Assembly: GCF_027744825.2 (NCBI RefSeq)
Contig: NC_071343.1
Location: 14,092,866 to 14,156,865 of the forward strand
Direction: 5' to 3'
Source of the DNA: Synchiropus splendidus
Taxonomy: Eukaryota > Chordata > Actinopteri > Syngnathiformes > Callionymidae
DNA: 64,000 nt
Part shown: in pieces, positions 13,401 to 27,600 of the stretch
How positions within the stretch are numbered: position 1 is the first letter of the stretch
Layout of the letters: each line of letters opens with the position of its first letter
The notes under the pieces: generated by a model
Told to the model about the DNA's origin: nothing
Seen by the model: the letters and a program-made list of their open reading frames with translations, nothing else
The model's database searches: none
Position numbers and translations under genes: made by a program

Positions 13401-16400
13401 ATGATGTGTGTTTAGAGTGGGGGGGTCACGGTCTGGTGGGAATTCTCATGCCACAGTACACATTGGAAGGACGTGCAGCTAGTTTGGTAAATAAAGCTGC
13501 GTCACTGACCAGTGAGTTAAGATAACATGTTATTTATTAAGCAAACTGTACATGTGTTTGGTCACGGTGAACACATATTATTTCATCCTGCACAAACACA
13601 GAGTTAAACACAGTGTCATTTTCAGCTCCCATGGTTCGACACGCTTCTGGCGCCAGTAATAAAACTCACCGGTTATAAGCACAAGTGCTGCAACTTCTGT
13701 TAGTTGTTCCACAGCCACCACTCACACATTACTGTGTTATACTCTTGGCATGTTCCTAGGAAATCTTACTCATCCCCAGTCGAACCATTTACGTCAACGT
13801 CCTCAAAAAATACGCACAAGCATTTTAACATTGCAAATGGCTGTAGGCTTCATCTATAGCTATATCTATATATATTATGTTTTCACTTCTTAACATCTCT
13901 GGTTGTTGCATAGTTGATTCTGTGGGTTTTTGAAGATACAGTTTTTAACACATCCTCACTTCCTTGTAATATATTGACATTTGGGAGAGTGGGACTTCAG
14001 CATCTTATGTTGACGAATTAGGCTTTCAATTGAAGCATATAAAAGAAAGGCAAAGGCTGGGGATAGTGAGTTCGACAGCACTGTAGATGAGGAGGAGAAC
14101 CACGTGAGGGGCAATACATACCAAGTGACTGTACACTCATTCATACGTCATCACAAAACTCTACATTACAAACTCACAACGGGTCTGTAGTTTGACTTTC
14201 ATATCATCCATTTGTGCATTTGATATGTTTTGTTTGGCCCACTACACAAAAATACAATAGCACGAGTGCAAACGCAGAAAAGCATTCAAAACCACAGAGC
14301 CATAAAAATGTCTGCCTGGCTTCACTGCTATATCAATTGCCCTGAATGATGCCTTACAGATTTATCACAGAGTCTGGAGTGCGTATACATTCGGTTGAAA
14401 TAGCCTTCATTTTTGGCAAGCTGTTGCCATTTCTTCAGGAATGTCACGCGACCTAGCCATCATAAATGCAAAGAGATCCTATAGAATGGAGTAGATATGT
14501 CTAGGTCTACAAAAATACTGAAAACGTCACAGAAACATTCTCACCAATAAAGATATTTTCATTTGCTGTGCACAGTTGTTTCTTAACGACGGCGACTTCA
14601 CGCCAGACTTGCGACTAATGTCTTTACCATGCCTGCCGGCGGCTTGGCTGAGTGAAATCCCAGGATGGAAATAAAAGGCTTTGCAGGGAACTGCATGGAC
14701 AACTCTATTTTCAGCTTGACAGCAAGGATATCTGGAACCACGGTAAGTAGCTAACTTGCCACAATTAAATCTACAAATTATCCACGTCATAACGGCGATT
14801 GATTCTGAAGTGGCAGTTACGCTCGTGACAGCAGATTCATACACGTGGCAGATGTTGGCAGAGCATCTGTTGGAAAGAGCATTGGAAGATTGGCTCTGAT
14901 GGCCGCCTGGAGCCAGAGGTTTGTAGAAATAACTGACCTCATTTAGCATCCGACGTTTTTTTTCCTTAAAGAGTGTAGTTTAGTGGCGCAGCTAATCCGA
15001 AACAGAAACAGTTTCTCCACGCCTCCGCCGCGCCACGGCAGACACAGCGCTGTCCCGGGTTTTGAAAAGGCCTCTTAAAAAAGATGAATGCCAGGCACAC
15101 CGACCTTAGCACGCTGTTAGACATGGATGAGGCCGAGGATGGAGCAAGGGTCACTCAGCCAAGGCGACGGCCTGCTCTCACCCTGACACGACTTACAACT
15201 TCACGCTCCAGAAAAGACAATAGTGGAAATCAGAGTCACTGGTTTGGACACGGATGTACAGGCACAAGAGGCTGGAGACCACCCTCAACTCCATCTCCAA
15301 CATGACATGGTGTCTACTGGGTTTGGATTTTATCTGGTATTATTGAAGTTTCACCCCAAAATATTATTGGTGACATCACTTTCTGCAGTGGCTCACGAAG
15401 CCAACAACAAAAGCCGAATACTGTATATCATCACAGTATTGTTGTGGACAGCTACTTCAGTCATGTTGTAGCTATGTGGACATTTGGTTCATAAAAATGT
15501 TCACAGAATAGCAGAGCAGTAGCATTGCAATTACGACTGGCTGCTGAGATCTCCAGGCATATTTAAGAGATTAAGACCATCAACAATGTCACAGAGAGAG
15601 GCGCCATATTAAAGCGGACTTGGCTGTCGCGGGTCCTTGTGACCTCGCCGCCATCTGACCGATGCTAAACACGGAGGGACAGTAGGACAGAAAACTATCC
15701 AGAGCTATTTTCGATAGTTTCCTAAACCCGAGTGGCTGCTAGGCCTACAATTTCAGAGCCTGCTGCGGTTGAGAAAATCCAGCCGTTCAAATTACACGGT
15801 TCTGCAGTAAAATGATGTAAAAATGATTACAGTCCAGCGCGGACGTTGCTTCTCATCAAAGTGAAGGAGCAGAGCCGAGCAGGACATTGAGTGACCAGTG
15901 GAAACCATTAAATATTATTTCAGGACAATGATTGAGGAAAATAAATCTGTATTTAAGCGCAAATAAATTATTACAGTGGGTCACTTTTCGCCCGGCAACG
16001 TTCCTCTCTCCCAAAATGACATGGAGGAAAAACAGCTCGTAGCTTCAGTGGCTGTGGCTGTTCAGAAAAGACGGCAAATGAATTGCAATGACATTAGAAC
16101 CACAAAGTTGATACAGCATAAAAGCCCTTTATATGGCAGACAAGCACAGGACAGACAGATGCTTTAAGTTTCTTCACTTTATATCAATAAAAACAAGAAG
16201 ATACAACACTGTGTTTTATTTGTTGTTTGGCTTAGGTGTATCAGCAATCTAATATTAGCTTCTCATGGCCTCCATAAAAGAAAAGCGAACCACGGCTGTA
16301 ATTAATGCAAATTCTTTCAGTTGACACACAAAGAACGATGACCGTCAGGCGATTCACCAAAGGGCTAATTCTCCCGCTAGACTGAGTGCCAAAGTGGATT

Positions 16401-19400
16401 CCCAGTGTACTTCCGAGACTGGGCTGACAGTCTGACAAAAGCTGTCATGGTTAACACACAGGAACCCACAGCGAGGAGAGGGACTACAGGGCGGGGGGAG
16501 GGTCTCCAGTGGACAAACTTCATCCAATGTCTGACTAAAAAGTTGGAAACTGCTTGGTTGAAAATTCCATGAATAGCTCAAGACAATCGGTAAAAAGTTG
16601 GCAAGCAATTGAGGTATACAATGAGTTTTAAATTGAGTAAATAACAGCATGATTTAGTTTTAAACCAAATCGCTTTAGTGGTTGTTTATCAAACTAAGCC
16701 TTGATTTGGATTTCAGTCACACCAGGAAGAAGTTATGTCTGGCGCCTGACACACAGAGGCGTTTTATTAGTGTCGGATAGGCCCTTCACAAACAAGTGGA
16801 CGACCGGAACCACAGCTTTTTGAAGCCAGGTCAGAGAGTTGAAAATGGCAGTTTCGCCTCATGTACAGCTGAACTCATCTCTCTAGTCTTTCACTTCACA
16901 GCAGCAGTGTATGGAGCGGTGCTCATTCTGCCACAGCCATTTGGAAACATGAGCACAAAATCTACCAACAGCCAGTCACCAGCACTAGTGACATGTTTAT
17001 TTGGCGGGGAAAATGTATTTTCACAAATCAGAAAAACAGAAAGTCCTGCGTCGACAGAGAGCGAAGTGGCATCTGTCATGTGGCACAGAAAACATGGTGC
17101 ATTGTAGTCAAGTGTGATCGATAATAACAGCTGCCAGCCCATAACAATATATTTGTTTCCATGCCTCTGGTGTGGACATCACTCGTGCTTCTCCAAGCAC
17201 ATGGGCCATGCCTTCTTCTTCATGTGTTGGGACACTGGCACACTGACTTCAGAAGCCTGAAAGTGCCCCATTCTTAAGGGCAACTTTTTTGAAAATAGCT
17301 GGGCTGAAGCTATGAAACATCCTCACAGCAAAGCAGTGCATTTGAAAAAATAAAATAGGTGAAGTCTTGACCTGAAACATTACAGGGGTTTGTCAACAAA
17401 GTCCAAAATTAATGTCATTTTTAGAGGTTAAATTTAGCATCTATGTGGTTCAACACTGCCTCTCATAACACAAGGGCCCTCTGGATAACAAACAAAGCCT
17501 GAGTTTGAGTCACAAGAGTCTCACATTGAACTAAGACAACTTGGACAGGTTCAAAGAGGAGTGTAGGCTACATAAATGATGATTTAAATGGAAAAAAAAA
17601 ATGTTTCAAGAGCTTCTATTGTAAAATTTAAGGTGAGTGGAAAAACCCCAGCGGTGTGACTAAACTAATATCACAGCATAAATACTGAAGAAAGAAAACA
17701 CGTTTACTCGTCATGTATGCTAAAACCAGAGAGGACATGCGTTGGAATTAAAATGATTGAAAGCAGTGTTGCGCGACGCTGTCTCAAGTGAAAAGACTCT
17801 GGTTCCAAGTGCTGCATGGCTCTGAAGTGGCCTGCCTGCGCTGTGGAATTCCTTCCCAACAGGCCCGCGGGGAAAACAGGGAGGGGTGGCATGTGTGCCT
17901 GAGGGAGGAGAAGGGCTGCGCTGCATAGGCACCATGACATTTCCCACTGCTCTTCATCAAATTGGCAATTTCAGTTGGTGTGGGGAAGAAAAGCGGAGAC
18001 AGACATGCTTGTTGGAGCATCACGAGACAGAAATGGCATGACAGCGACAAGGGCAGAGGACACATAAGGTGCCATGTCAAAAGCCTTTATACTACGGTAG
18101 ACTCTGACTATATTCTTCATTATTTATATATATATGTATATGTATGTATTTGCTCTGCTGCTGCGGCAGGAGTAGTAGGATCTTGCCTCATATTTTAGGT
18201 CAGGATTGCCAGACCCTGCTCCACCTTCAGAAGTCTCACATGGGACACACAAGAGGTTAATGACATCATTGTCCTCTACGTGTCATGTGAGCATCTGGTA
18301 CAGTCCGGGCTCTGACAGACAGATGATGGATGATGCACAGAGAACAATCTATCATTGCAGTGACCTTTGTATCAAATCAGGCAGTGACATGAAATACACC
18401 TGATATTACTTGTGGTTGGTTTCCTCTGCTGAGCAGAATTCTCTGTCCCATCTTTCTGATTCAAAACATGGAAAATATTGAAACAACTCAATGACCAAGA
18501 AAAATTGAAAAAAATCGATAATAAAAATCACTGAGCTCCTTGTGCTCATCTAAGAATATATGTATTCAGCAGTGGGTCGTTCAACCCTCTCAGTCGGGGG
18601 TTGCCATGGAGAAGCGGTCCAACAAGAGATGTGGCTTGCCATTAACACACACCATTAGGCAGAGCTTCTTCTGGGGCCAGGTGAGGTCATGAGAACACCC
18701 CTAACCCCCGGACAACAGCCTGTTCAGCACCGCTGAATGGACAGTCAACAAAAGATGCCCGTCCAATCCATCCAAAGACCCTAATCCCATAAGAAAACAA
18801 GTAACCGGGCCAGAATCTGCAGCTTTGGACCATCTGGGAATCCTGCTGAACTTCAATCAATCCCATTAATCTTATGAATGCACTTATAAGAGGAGCATTT
18901 TTCACTGGAGAGCGTTTGATGATGGTCAGGAGGAGGAATGCGCGCGGCCACTTTAGCGCCGCGCTGCCGTGATCGATGCTAGAATGAGTGCTGGGCCGAA
19001 CAATAACATGAATTATAATCTTTAAATTGACGATGATGTAAACATGCACGGCCCGGTTCCGCATTATGCTGCGTGTCCCATCCCTTTGAGGCCGGACACA
19101 AAAGAGCTGAGGTCATGAGTTCAGCTTGTCTAAGGTCGGCCTGAGCAAAAGATGACAACACATCCATCAGCACACACAGAGACTTGCTCCGAGACACAAG
19201 CAGAACCTCGACAGAGATCCTGACACTCTTGGTTCTGGTCAAGAGCAGCAGCTAGATGAACAGTAAATGGCAATAAGAATGTATCTGAAACACAGACACA
19301 TGGAATGCGTCTGTGAAAAAAAGGTCACGTAGTAATTAGGAAAGCTTGTGGCCCACTGACCCCAGAACCAATAGCCAGTGAGGGCCGCCACCATCAGCCC

Positions 19401-21627
19401 ATTCAAGACCGCTTTCAAGCACCGTGGCATGTTAAGTGATAAACTATTTTTCCTCCTCTTTCAAGTGCCTGAGGTTCCCAGTTGAGCATGAAAGGATGAT
19501 ATAGAAGGGAAGCATTAGCGTGTACCCCCAGTTTCCGACGTGTCCACCAGTATTTGTCCGCGTTCTTGACCTTTGCCCTCCGATGACTTATTAAAGTGAC
19601 ACAGATTCTATGGGGGAGATGCCGCCCCATACTACATTTTCTCAGTTTCTCCAAACCATTATACAGATTCTAACTTAGCATGTAAGTTTGGGAATTAAAA
19701 ATAAATAAACATAAAAGTGTTGTATTCAGACAATTAGAAATGAGTTAAACAATGAAACAATAACAACTTTTTTTTATTCATCAGTAAGAACCTTTCAGGT
19801 CCATACTGTATTTGTATTACTTTAAATACAACATACTGAGGCGCAACTCTTTTGGGTGTTAAGTTTTAACTTGTGGCTTCTGCAACAAATAGCTTGACCA
19901 CTTCTTCCAAGCAGGGTGTTCATTCAATTTGAGCTTTGTGTGTTCATTAGCTGTGTATGAAAGTGAAAGAAAAACTGTTAAAAGTGGGCCGTTCTGTAGC
20001 GTGTGCACGGTTCTGCTGGTGTATTTTAATGGCTGCTTCTGTACAATGAAGTTTGGATGTTTGTTTCCCACACATTCCAGTGAAAGTCTCTTTTTATAGG
20101 CCACACCGTTTTCAAGAGCGAAGTTCAACTTCATTGAGTTTGGTTACACAGAACTAAGTATAGTTTGCATTGTAATAAAACATGCGAAGGCCACAGAGCT
20201 TTGAGTGAAGACCATAAAACATGACACGTCAAACTTTCCCTCAGTATTTTAGAAGCAGAACAATCACATGCCTTTCGCAAATAATGACAAAGTGAAGTAG
20301 CACAGGAATCTTGGGCTATGGTTCCTGCCTGAGTGGGATATGTAGGTCAGATGTACAAGGCTTCAACAAACTTTTGGATCTACAATTTAACTGCAGTTCC
20401 AATACTCAGAATCGGACAAGAGGTTTGGTAATCGATGGCGTATAAGTCAAGGGAGGTTGTGACCATATATTATCAAGGCTATGCCTCCTAAGGCACTGCC
20501 TCTCCGCATTTTCTGCTGTTCTTTGATGAAACAGTCAAGTATAACACAAAGACTAGACTGTCAGTTGAAGAGGACTCCTCTCCTTAGAGTAGACTGTTGA
20601 GAAAGTCCACGACGCGGAGGGATACAAAACCACGGCAGCATCATCAGGCATGAAATCAAATGTATGGGACCACTTCGGTTTCAAGAAGAAGAAGGGAGCT
20701 GAAGAAATTGATAAAACTGGGGCAGTTTGAAAGCTCTGTCACACAAACGTCACGCACAGTGGAAATATGGCGATCCTCCAAAGGCATCTCAAATGTCACC
20801 GGCCGAAGCAGGTAAATTCTCAGACTCAAGTAGGAAAGAAGTAAAGGCACGATGCTGAGCAAACCGTGCCGGACAGCAGTGTCTTTTTAAATCCTTCAGA
20901 AAATGATGTGGAGTAGATGTGTCATGCATGAAATTGCATGATAGCTGAATATCGTGATACGATACAGTTGAAGATCGTGTATCGCATTGTGTGTATTCGT
21001 CAGTGATTCTTAACCACACGGCCGGGGCACATAGTCGGGCCGCGAGCGCCACCAAGAGGGCCGCTAAAAGTTTATTTGTTTTACACATTTGGGCTGTGAG
21101 GGGTGCGAGACGCTCCGTTTTAATACAATAGCCCCGTATGGTGGCAGCAGTGTGTCACTGAATTGACTTGACAGCTGCAAATCTGTGATAGTTAACAACT
21201 ACGGAGTTGTTGAAAGTAAAAACTGTTCATGAATGCAACTGTTGAAGCAGTTTTATTAAATAGAATATTTTATGGCGATACGTTCAATTACACTTACTTA
21301 TATCTTCTTTGGGGTTGAAATAAGATATACAATTGTTATGTCGTGATATCTAGACATGGCTTTATTATATTTATTTTATTCAGTTTTTCCATTTTTCTCA
21401 ACAGTTTGCATCAAGTGTATTTTTTTTCTTAAGTAAATTTGATGAACATGACTTGCACCTGGTTCTGCTACTGGTTTGGCCTTTCAACGACAAATATCTT
21501 TTAGTGTGCAGCCCTAATTGTAATGCACGGGAACATCCCCCATGACGAGGAAAAAATCCAGAAGAATTATGAATCACGTGAAGAATGCTAGTTATCACTA
21601 ATATTTTACCCTCCGACGCTGAAGTGT

Positions 21628-21665
<38 letters not shown>

Positions 21666-24600
21666 ACACTTCTGATCAAGTGATATACAAATCGAGGTTT
21701 CTATGAAGATGGATCCCTCTTGGCTTGGGGAGCATCAGTTTACTTGTGTTGATCGAAGTGGGGGGAGCACCCCAATTTAAGTCTGAAAAATCCAAACCTG
21801 CATCCCTGCATTGTTTGTCTTCAGCTCTTTTTTAAATGACCCCCCTCTAACTTTGAGCCCAATATTAGGGACACAACCTCTGTTGTTTTGGAGAGAGGCA
21901 ATAGACCTGACATGGTTTGAGGATCTCATAAAAATGTCACCTGGTTGCCTATATTTGGAAACTTTCCAGGCCACTAGGGGCTGTGACCAGAGGTCAATAC
22001 ATTTTACAACCAACCCCCAAGAGCATCACACTTTGCCAGCTTGTTAAAATCCTGCGATGGTGAAATAAATCGTCATGGCAAACAGGGTGAAAGTGAAACG
22101 CAATCCACTTCTATACCTGGATTTGCTGACCTTGCTCATAACTTAAGCGAGACAAACCCACCTGGTGGACTACTTTATAAATATTTAGCTTTTTAGAAAG
22201 AGAAACAGGGTGTGCCGAACATGGATACACCTGAGGTTTTTTTCGGAGAGTGTGTGCGCGTATTTGTTCGTGGATGCGCGTCTCGGTGATAGATGTGGTT
22301 AAAGCTACGCCCAGCTAATGGTTGCCTGCTGGCTGCAGGGCGCTTTGATAGTTGTGCAGGTCTGCACATTCAATGGTGCCCTTTGTAAATCCAGTGCATT
22401 CTTTCGCCTCCATTTTTAAAGCCCAACCTCTGCTGTCTGGGCATGAAAATCTAGGTAAACATGACCGGCGGCAAAAAATAGCAAACATCAGGCAATAAGC
22501 CATTTCACTACTGCTGGTGGCGTGTTGAAAAAGTGAGGCTGAAAAGGGGACATTGAGCGGTCAGCTAGCTAGACCCCTGCTCGGAGCTGCTTTGATTTGA
22601 AACCAGTCAGGGGGATACTTTAAAGCCAAAGTGGCTGCCTGTGGGGCTTATCTGAGCGTCACAGCCGAGTGGGAGGAAAACCATGATCTAATGATAAAAA
22701 GGGTAGTCTGGTCTTAATGTTTGTGCGTGTGTGTGGCAGAGCGTCTGAATCTGTTTTTTCCTGTAGAGATTATAAACTCCATCTCATCCGCGGTCTAGAC
22801 ATTTTTGCCCGGCTGCTTGTGTCTCCGGTCATCTTGAGGGAACACCATGGAAAACCACTTTCTCTTCTTAATGTACAAAACAAATTCCAAGTGTAGACTT
22901 TAACGCAGCACTCCTGAAAGTGTGGGGCACCCACCCAGAAGGCATCTATTAAGACGTTTAGAAGCCACAAAACGAGAAGGGAGGGGGAGATACAGGCAGC
23001 GGAGAAGGTGCCACCCAACTGTTCAAAGACAGGAAAGCGAGCAAATAGAGTTCATCCTTGGCTGGAAAGTGTGGGCAGACTGTTTGGAGGAATGTTTGTT
23101 AATGTCTGGCACCATGTCTACAGAAAGATTTACCAAGAGAGGTACCAGAGCAGCTGCTCCACTCAAGACACACTACAGTACTCAGGAAACACCCTTTTCA
23201 TAAGAACTTGTCCTCACTCTGATTTACCAACACGACTGCACTTTTGTTATTGTAGGAACAAAACATTTCATCATGTAAAATAATGAACACATTGATGTAG
23301 CTGTTCACCGATGTATCCACCAGGGGGAGCAGCCCAGAGTCAAAACTTTACCACAAATGTCAAAACAAACACGGCCACTGTGGGAGAAGTACTAATAATG
23401 TACCTCTTGCACGAATGAAGAAACAGAGGCAGGATGTGTAGGTTTTGACTCTCAGTAAGGAAACCAGAGTGGGGCAAGGTCATTGGCCCTACACGCTGAT
23501 ACACGCGGCCACAGTCGGACTGTAGAGCAAAGACATCTGCAGCAGCAAACCAACATGCTAAAGTCCATCGATTGACCTACTTCTCAGAGCAGTGAAATGT
23601 TTACACTGAGAAAATCTGTAAAAATTCCTAAGAAACCCCCTGTGGCTGAAATCACACAGCACTACGACCTGACAAGAATTAAAAACAGTGTTATATTAAA
23701 CACTGCACCCATGTTAGCATGCTTACTAATCCTAGCAAAGCAAGTAGCCGGTAGACAACTGACAGCTTCATCAAACATCTTGATAATAATCGTTCTAATG
23801 TGCTTATTTTAATAGTAATATTCTTTTTTTTGGGAAGCAAACTTTCCCACCACGTTGACCTTTTTAGGGATTCAATCAGATAAATCAGATAAATACCACA
23901 GAAGCATTTCAGATTTCAAGGAGCATGTAAAGTCCCCGAACACGACCTTCAAGACACTGAAATCCTGCTTTGTAACCAATTTGCTGTTGCCTGGCCCTTA
24001 GCAACAAATCACTGTTTCATGTCAAAACAGCAGAGGAACACACAGAAACAGTTGACTCAGTGTGTACCAGTCACCGCCGCAGCTGAGGAAACACGTCCTT
24101 CAAACACAAGCGCACACACACTTCATTAATGGGTAACGCAGTCAGTCCATACCACGCTTTCTGCTTTTATCACCCTCTTCATGACAGTTTACAAACGTTC
24201 ACAAGATACTAAACACTACTATAATCTTATGAATTCACAGATGATCCTTTATTGCTTATCATGACGACACAAAGAAAACATCACTGTGATAAATCATCTT
24301 AAATGACAGAAAATGTTTTTATTATTAGGCATGTATTACAATGTTTATAGTACCCCAAACAAGAAGTACATTACACAACAGCCACAAAGGTAATTACAGT
24401 CTATCAAATACACAGCTGGGAAACTGTGGTTTCCCCCCCCCCCCCCCCCCAATCTTGTGCTCAAGTCAATAACTCAGCCGTCTCTTGAACAAGCAGCCAG
24501 GTGCGTGCCTTGTTTCTGCCTCCCCGCTGCCAAACCCGGCGAGAAATGCTCGGCCAAATGGCTCCAGTCCCAATCTGTTTGTCTCTGTCGGAGGAATAAA

Positions 24601-27600
24601 CAGCTGAGATGATAATTGCTGCAGAAGAGTACGCGCCGATGCTTGTGGCGGTGATGGACACTGCGTCATCCCCAACAGACAGACAACTGTCTCGCAGCTG
24701 CTTTCCTCCGTCAGACGCAGTGAGCGGGAAACTCCACTTGGAAGACTTTCCGAGAGATTACCTAACCTCCCCCCACCCGCCTCCCCCGAGTCACACTGAG
24801 CAATTATGCCACAGACAACAATAGCATTAATTCAGCCTCATAAAGAGTTGGAATACCTTCGGTAGCATTCACATCAAGCAGGATGCCACCCTTGCAGCCA
24901 TGCCAGCGCCCAGAAACGCACTTATAATAGAGACTCGGCGGCCGCGATGTGGCAGAGTAGGGATGGTAAATTTAGAGCCTATAGTACTGTTTATCTTTAC
25001 ATCGGATGCGGCCACAGCGGACACACTACTTCCACCATTCACCAGGAACACCTTGAAAGGGCAAGCAAGTCTTCAGAAACAAGTCCTTAAGAGGCGAGAG
25101 AGGACGGCGATTCTAGGAGGAGCCCAGAGACTAAATTAGCAAACTGTGTGTTTTTGTGGTCTTGGCTATGTGGAGATCCCACAGGAGAGCTAATGACTAT
25201 AGTGGTATCTGGCATGGCCACCAAGTTTCCTTGGCCGCTTTTAAGTTCCCTCCAGTCCACAGCCACCAAGGCATGAGCCACATATGCTGAGCTACAGTAT
25301 CTTGCAATTACACCATTATCAAGGTCTTTCCTTTCCTTGATTCCAGTTATATCTTGCCCAGCTACGTTTTACAGGAACCCTGTCCCTCGGGCCACGCAGA
25401 GAAAATTAAAAAGGTCTGTGCGCCATGACCACGATGGGTGCCGGCAGAACTGCGGTGGGACAGACTTTCATTGATTTGCAGAATAAAATCGGCAAACAAC
25501 TGAAAAGGGAATATCCAGTTACGGGTGGCTACAGAATAAATAATGATCCAGATTGAGGTTTCGCTCACAAGCTGGGCTCGCAAAACCCTCGCCACCGTTT
25601 ATAGTTTGGACTCTTTATGGTCGAAAATGTTCCTGCTTAAAATATAATCCTATCCTCGACGCAAAATTGAACAAAAACCCACAGGGATACGATAACAATT
25701 ATGGCGCTGAGGGGTGTCAGCACGGTCACAGGGACGAACCCAGTCCTCATGACTCCTGCAGCAATACAAGTAATATCCGACGTCCACCCGTACTTTCAAC
25801 CACGGCCAGCAGATGCTTTTTTAAAAATGTTTATTAAGTGGCACCGCAGCACGTAGCAACCCGGCAACACGTATGACAGTTACGGCAGCACAGTATCCCA
25901 GCATCTCACTCTCACACAGCCATCTACCACTACAGCCCTCGCGTCAGCTCCCAGTCGTAAGTCGATGTTACTTGTACTGGTTTTATGCCCAATGCAAAAT
26001 GGTTGGCAGAGAATGCATAGGGCAGGGATGTCCAAAGTCAGGCCTGGGGGCCATTTTGCGTCCCATTAATAAAGTTTCACATGGTCTGCAGCCTTTGCCA
26101 AAGAACGTGGGGCTGAATGATATGGACAACATTTCAAACCTTGATATTCACACCAGATATCTCAATATCAAGATAAACTGTTCGCATCTGCGACACGGAT
26201 CAAGCAAGGAGTTACAAGAATACATTGGACTGAAGCTCTTGTTTGATTCAGGACTGAAAGGTTTGACTCAGATATTAAACTTGTGTTTTTGACTGGCTGC
26301 TCAGTTGAGCATGTTTCTGAGCTCATCCTTGACAACAAGAATCCAGAGACGTGATCGAGGAGGAGGCCTGTTGTAGTCAATGGCTTCAGCTGGCGATCAA
26401 CAGCAAGCACAATACTAGGATTGCAGTTGGCTGGTCTCAGCTGTCTATTGAAAAGACAGCGTCAACCACTGAGGGAGCAATACCTGGAGGACATGCGCAG
26501 TAAAAAGATATTGCTGAATTTTTTAATATATCCTGATAGAGATATGACACTGACTAGACAAGTTAGGCTGAACTAATAAACTTTATAATATTTTATTTTA
26601 TTTTATTATTAACAGCACTTTATGTTGAAGCACTTTCCTAGTTGGTGGGACCCCCAGTGACCATGGCAATAAATTCTTATAATAATAAATTCAGATTCTG
26701 ATTCTGATTCTGATAAATGACTGAGATTGAAACAATAACATTTGTCAAGTGATATATGTTACTGTATCTAGTTTTCGGAAACCTTGGTTTGACTGATTTT
26801 TTGGCCTCTTGAAAAGTCCTCATTTTCCCATGCTGGGATGCCAGAAAGCCACTCATACATGTCTGTTCTTTAAAAGTAGTGTGTGGGGTCACTGAGAGGA
26901 GCGGTCAGACTTTATTGTCTCAGCATGAGAAGGGAAGAAGAGGCTGCTCGAGCATGATGAATGAGGCCCAACTGGAGAACGGAGCAGAGCAGTAAAGACT
27001 ACGCCAGACTTCCACTGTCCACTGTATGTGTGAGTAGACAACAAGGGAGATGAGTTATCCCTGTGATTCATAAGTGGCAGACGGGTCCAAACTAAAAATA
27101 AACAGGCAAGCAACGTGCTATATCGCCTTGTCTCAGCCATTCCTATTGTGCAGGGGGGATTAGAGTTGTCTAATGAGTCTGACAACTCGATCAGCTCACG
27201 GCACAACTATGATTCACTGACGTGCCGTTTGTAATCCTGCAAGCTCATCCTGGGTGGCAGTAAAACAGGCCTGGGCTCGCGGATGCAGCATAAGCAGAAA
27301 TGGTCAATCAGTTATGTCAAGACAGATCACTCAGACAGGAAGACACTTAAACGCAGGCTGACTCAAGCTAGGTCTTGCTGGAAGGAACCATTTCAAAGGG
27401 AACCGTCACATCTGTTGTGACTGGGCCGAGCAGTTAAACAATAAAGACATCAAACTGTAGGAGCCAGCTGACCTGTTGTTATCTTCGGGGAGCAGAGCGT
27501 TTCCAATACTCTGAACTCTTGGCACCACATGACTGACCATGTCAGAGCCATGAGCCTCTCTTCATCTCAAACATTCTCCAACAGACAAATGCGTCCAGCA

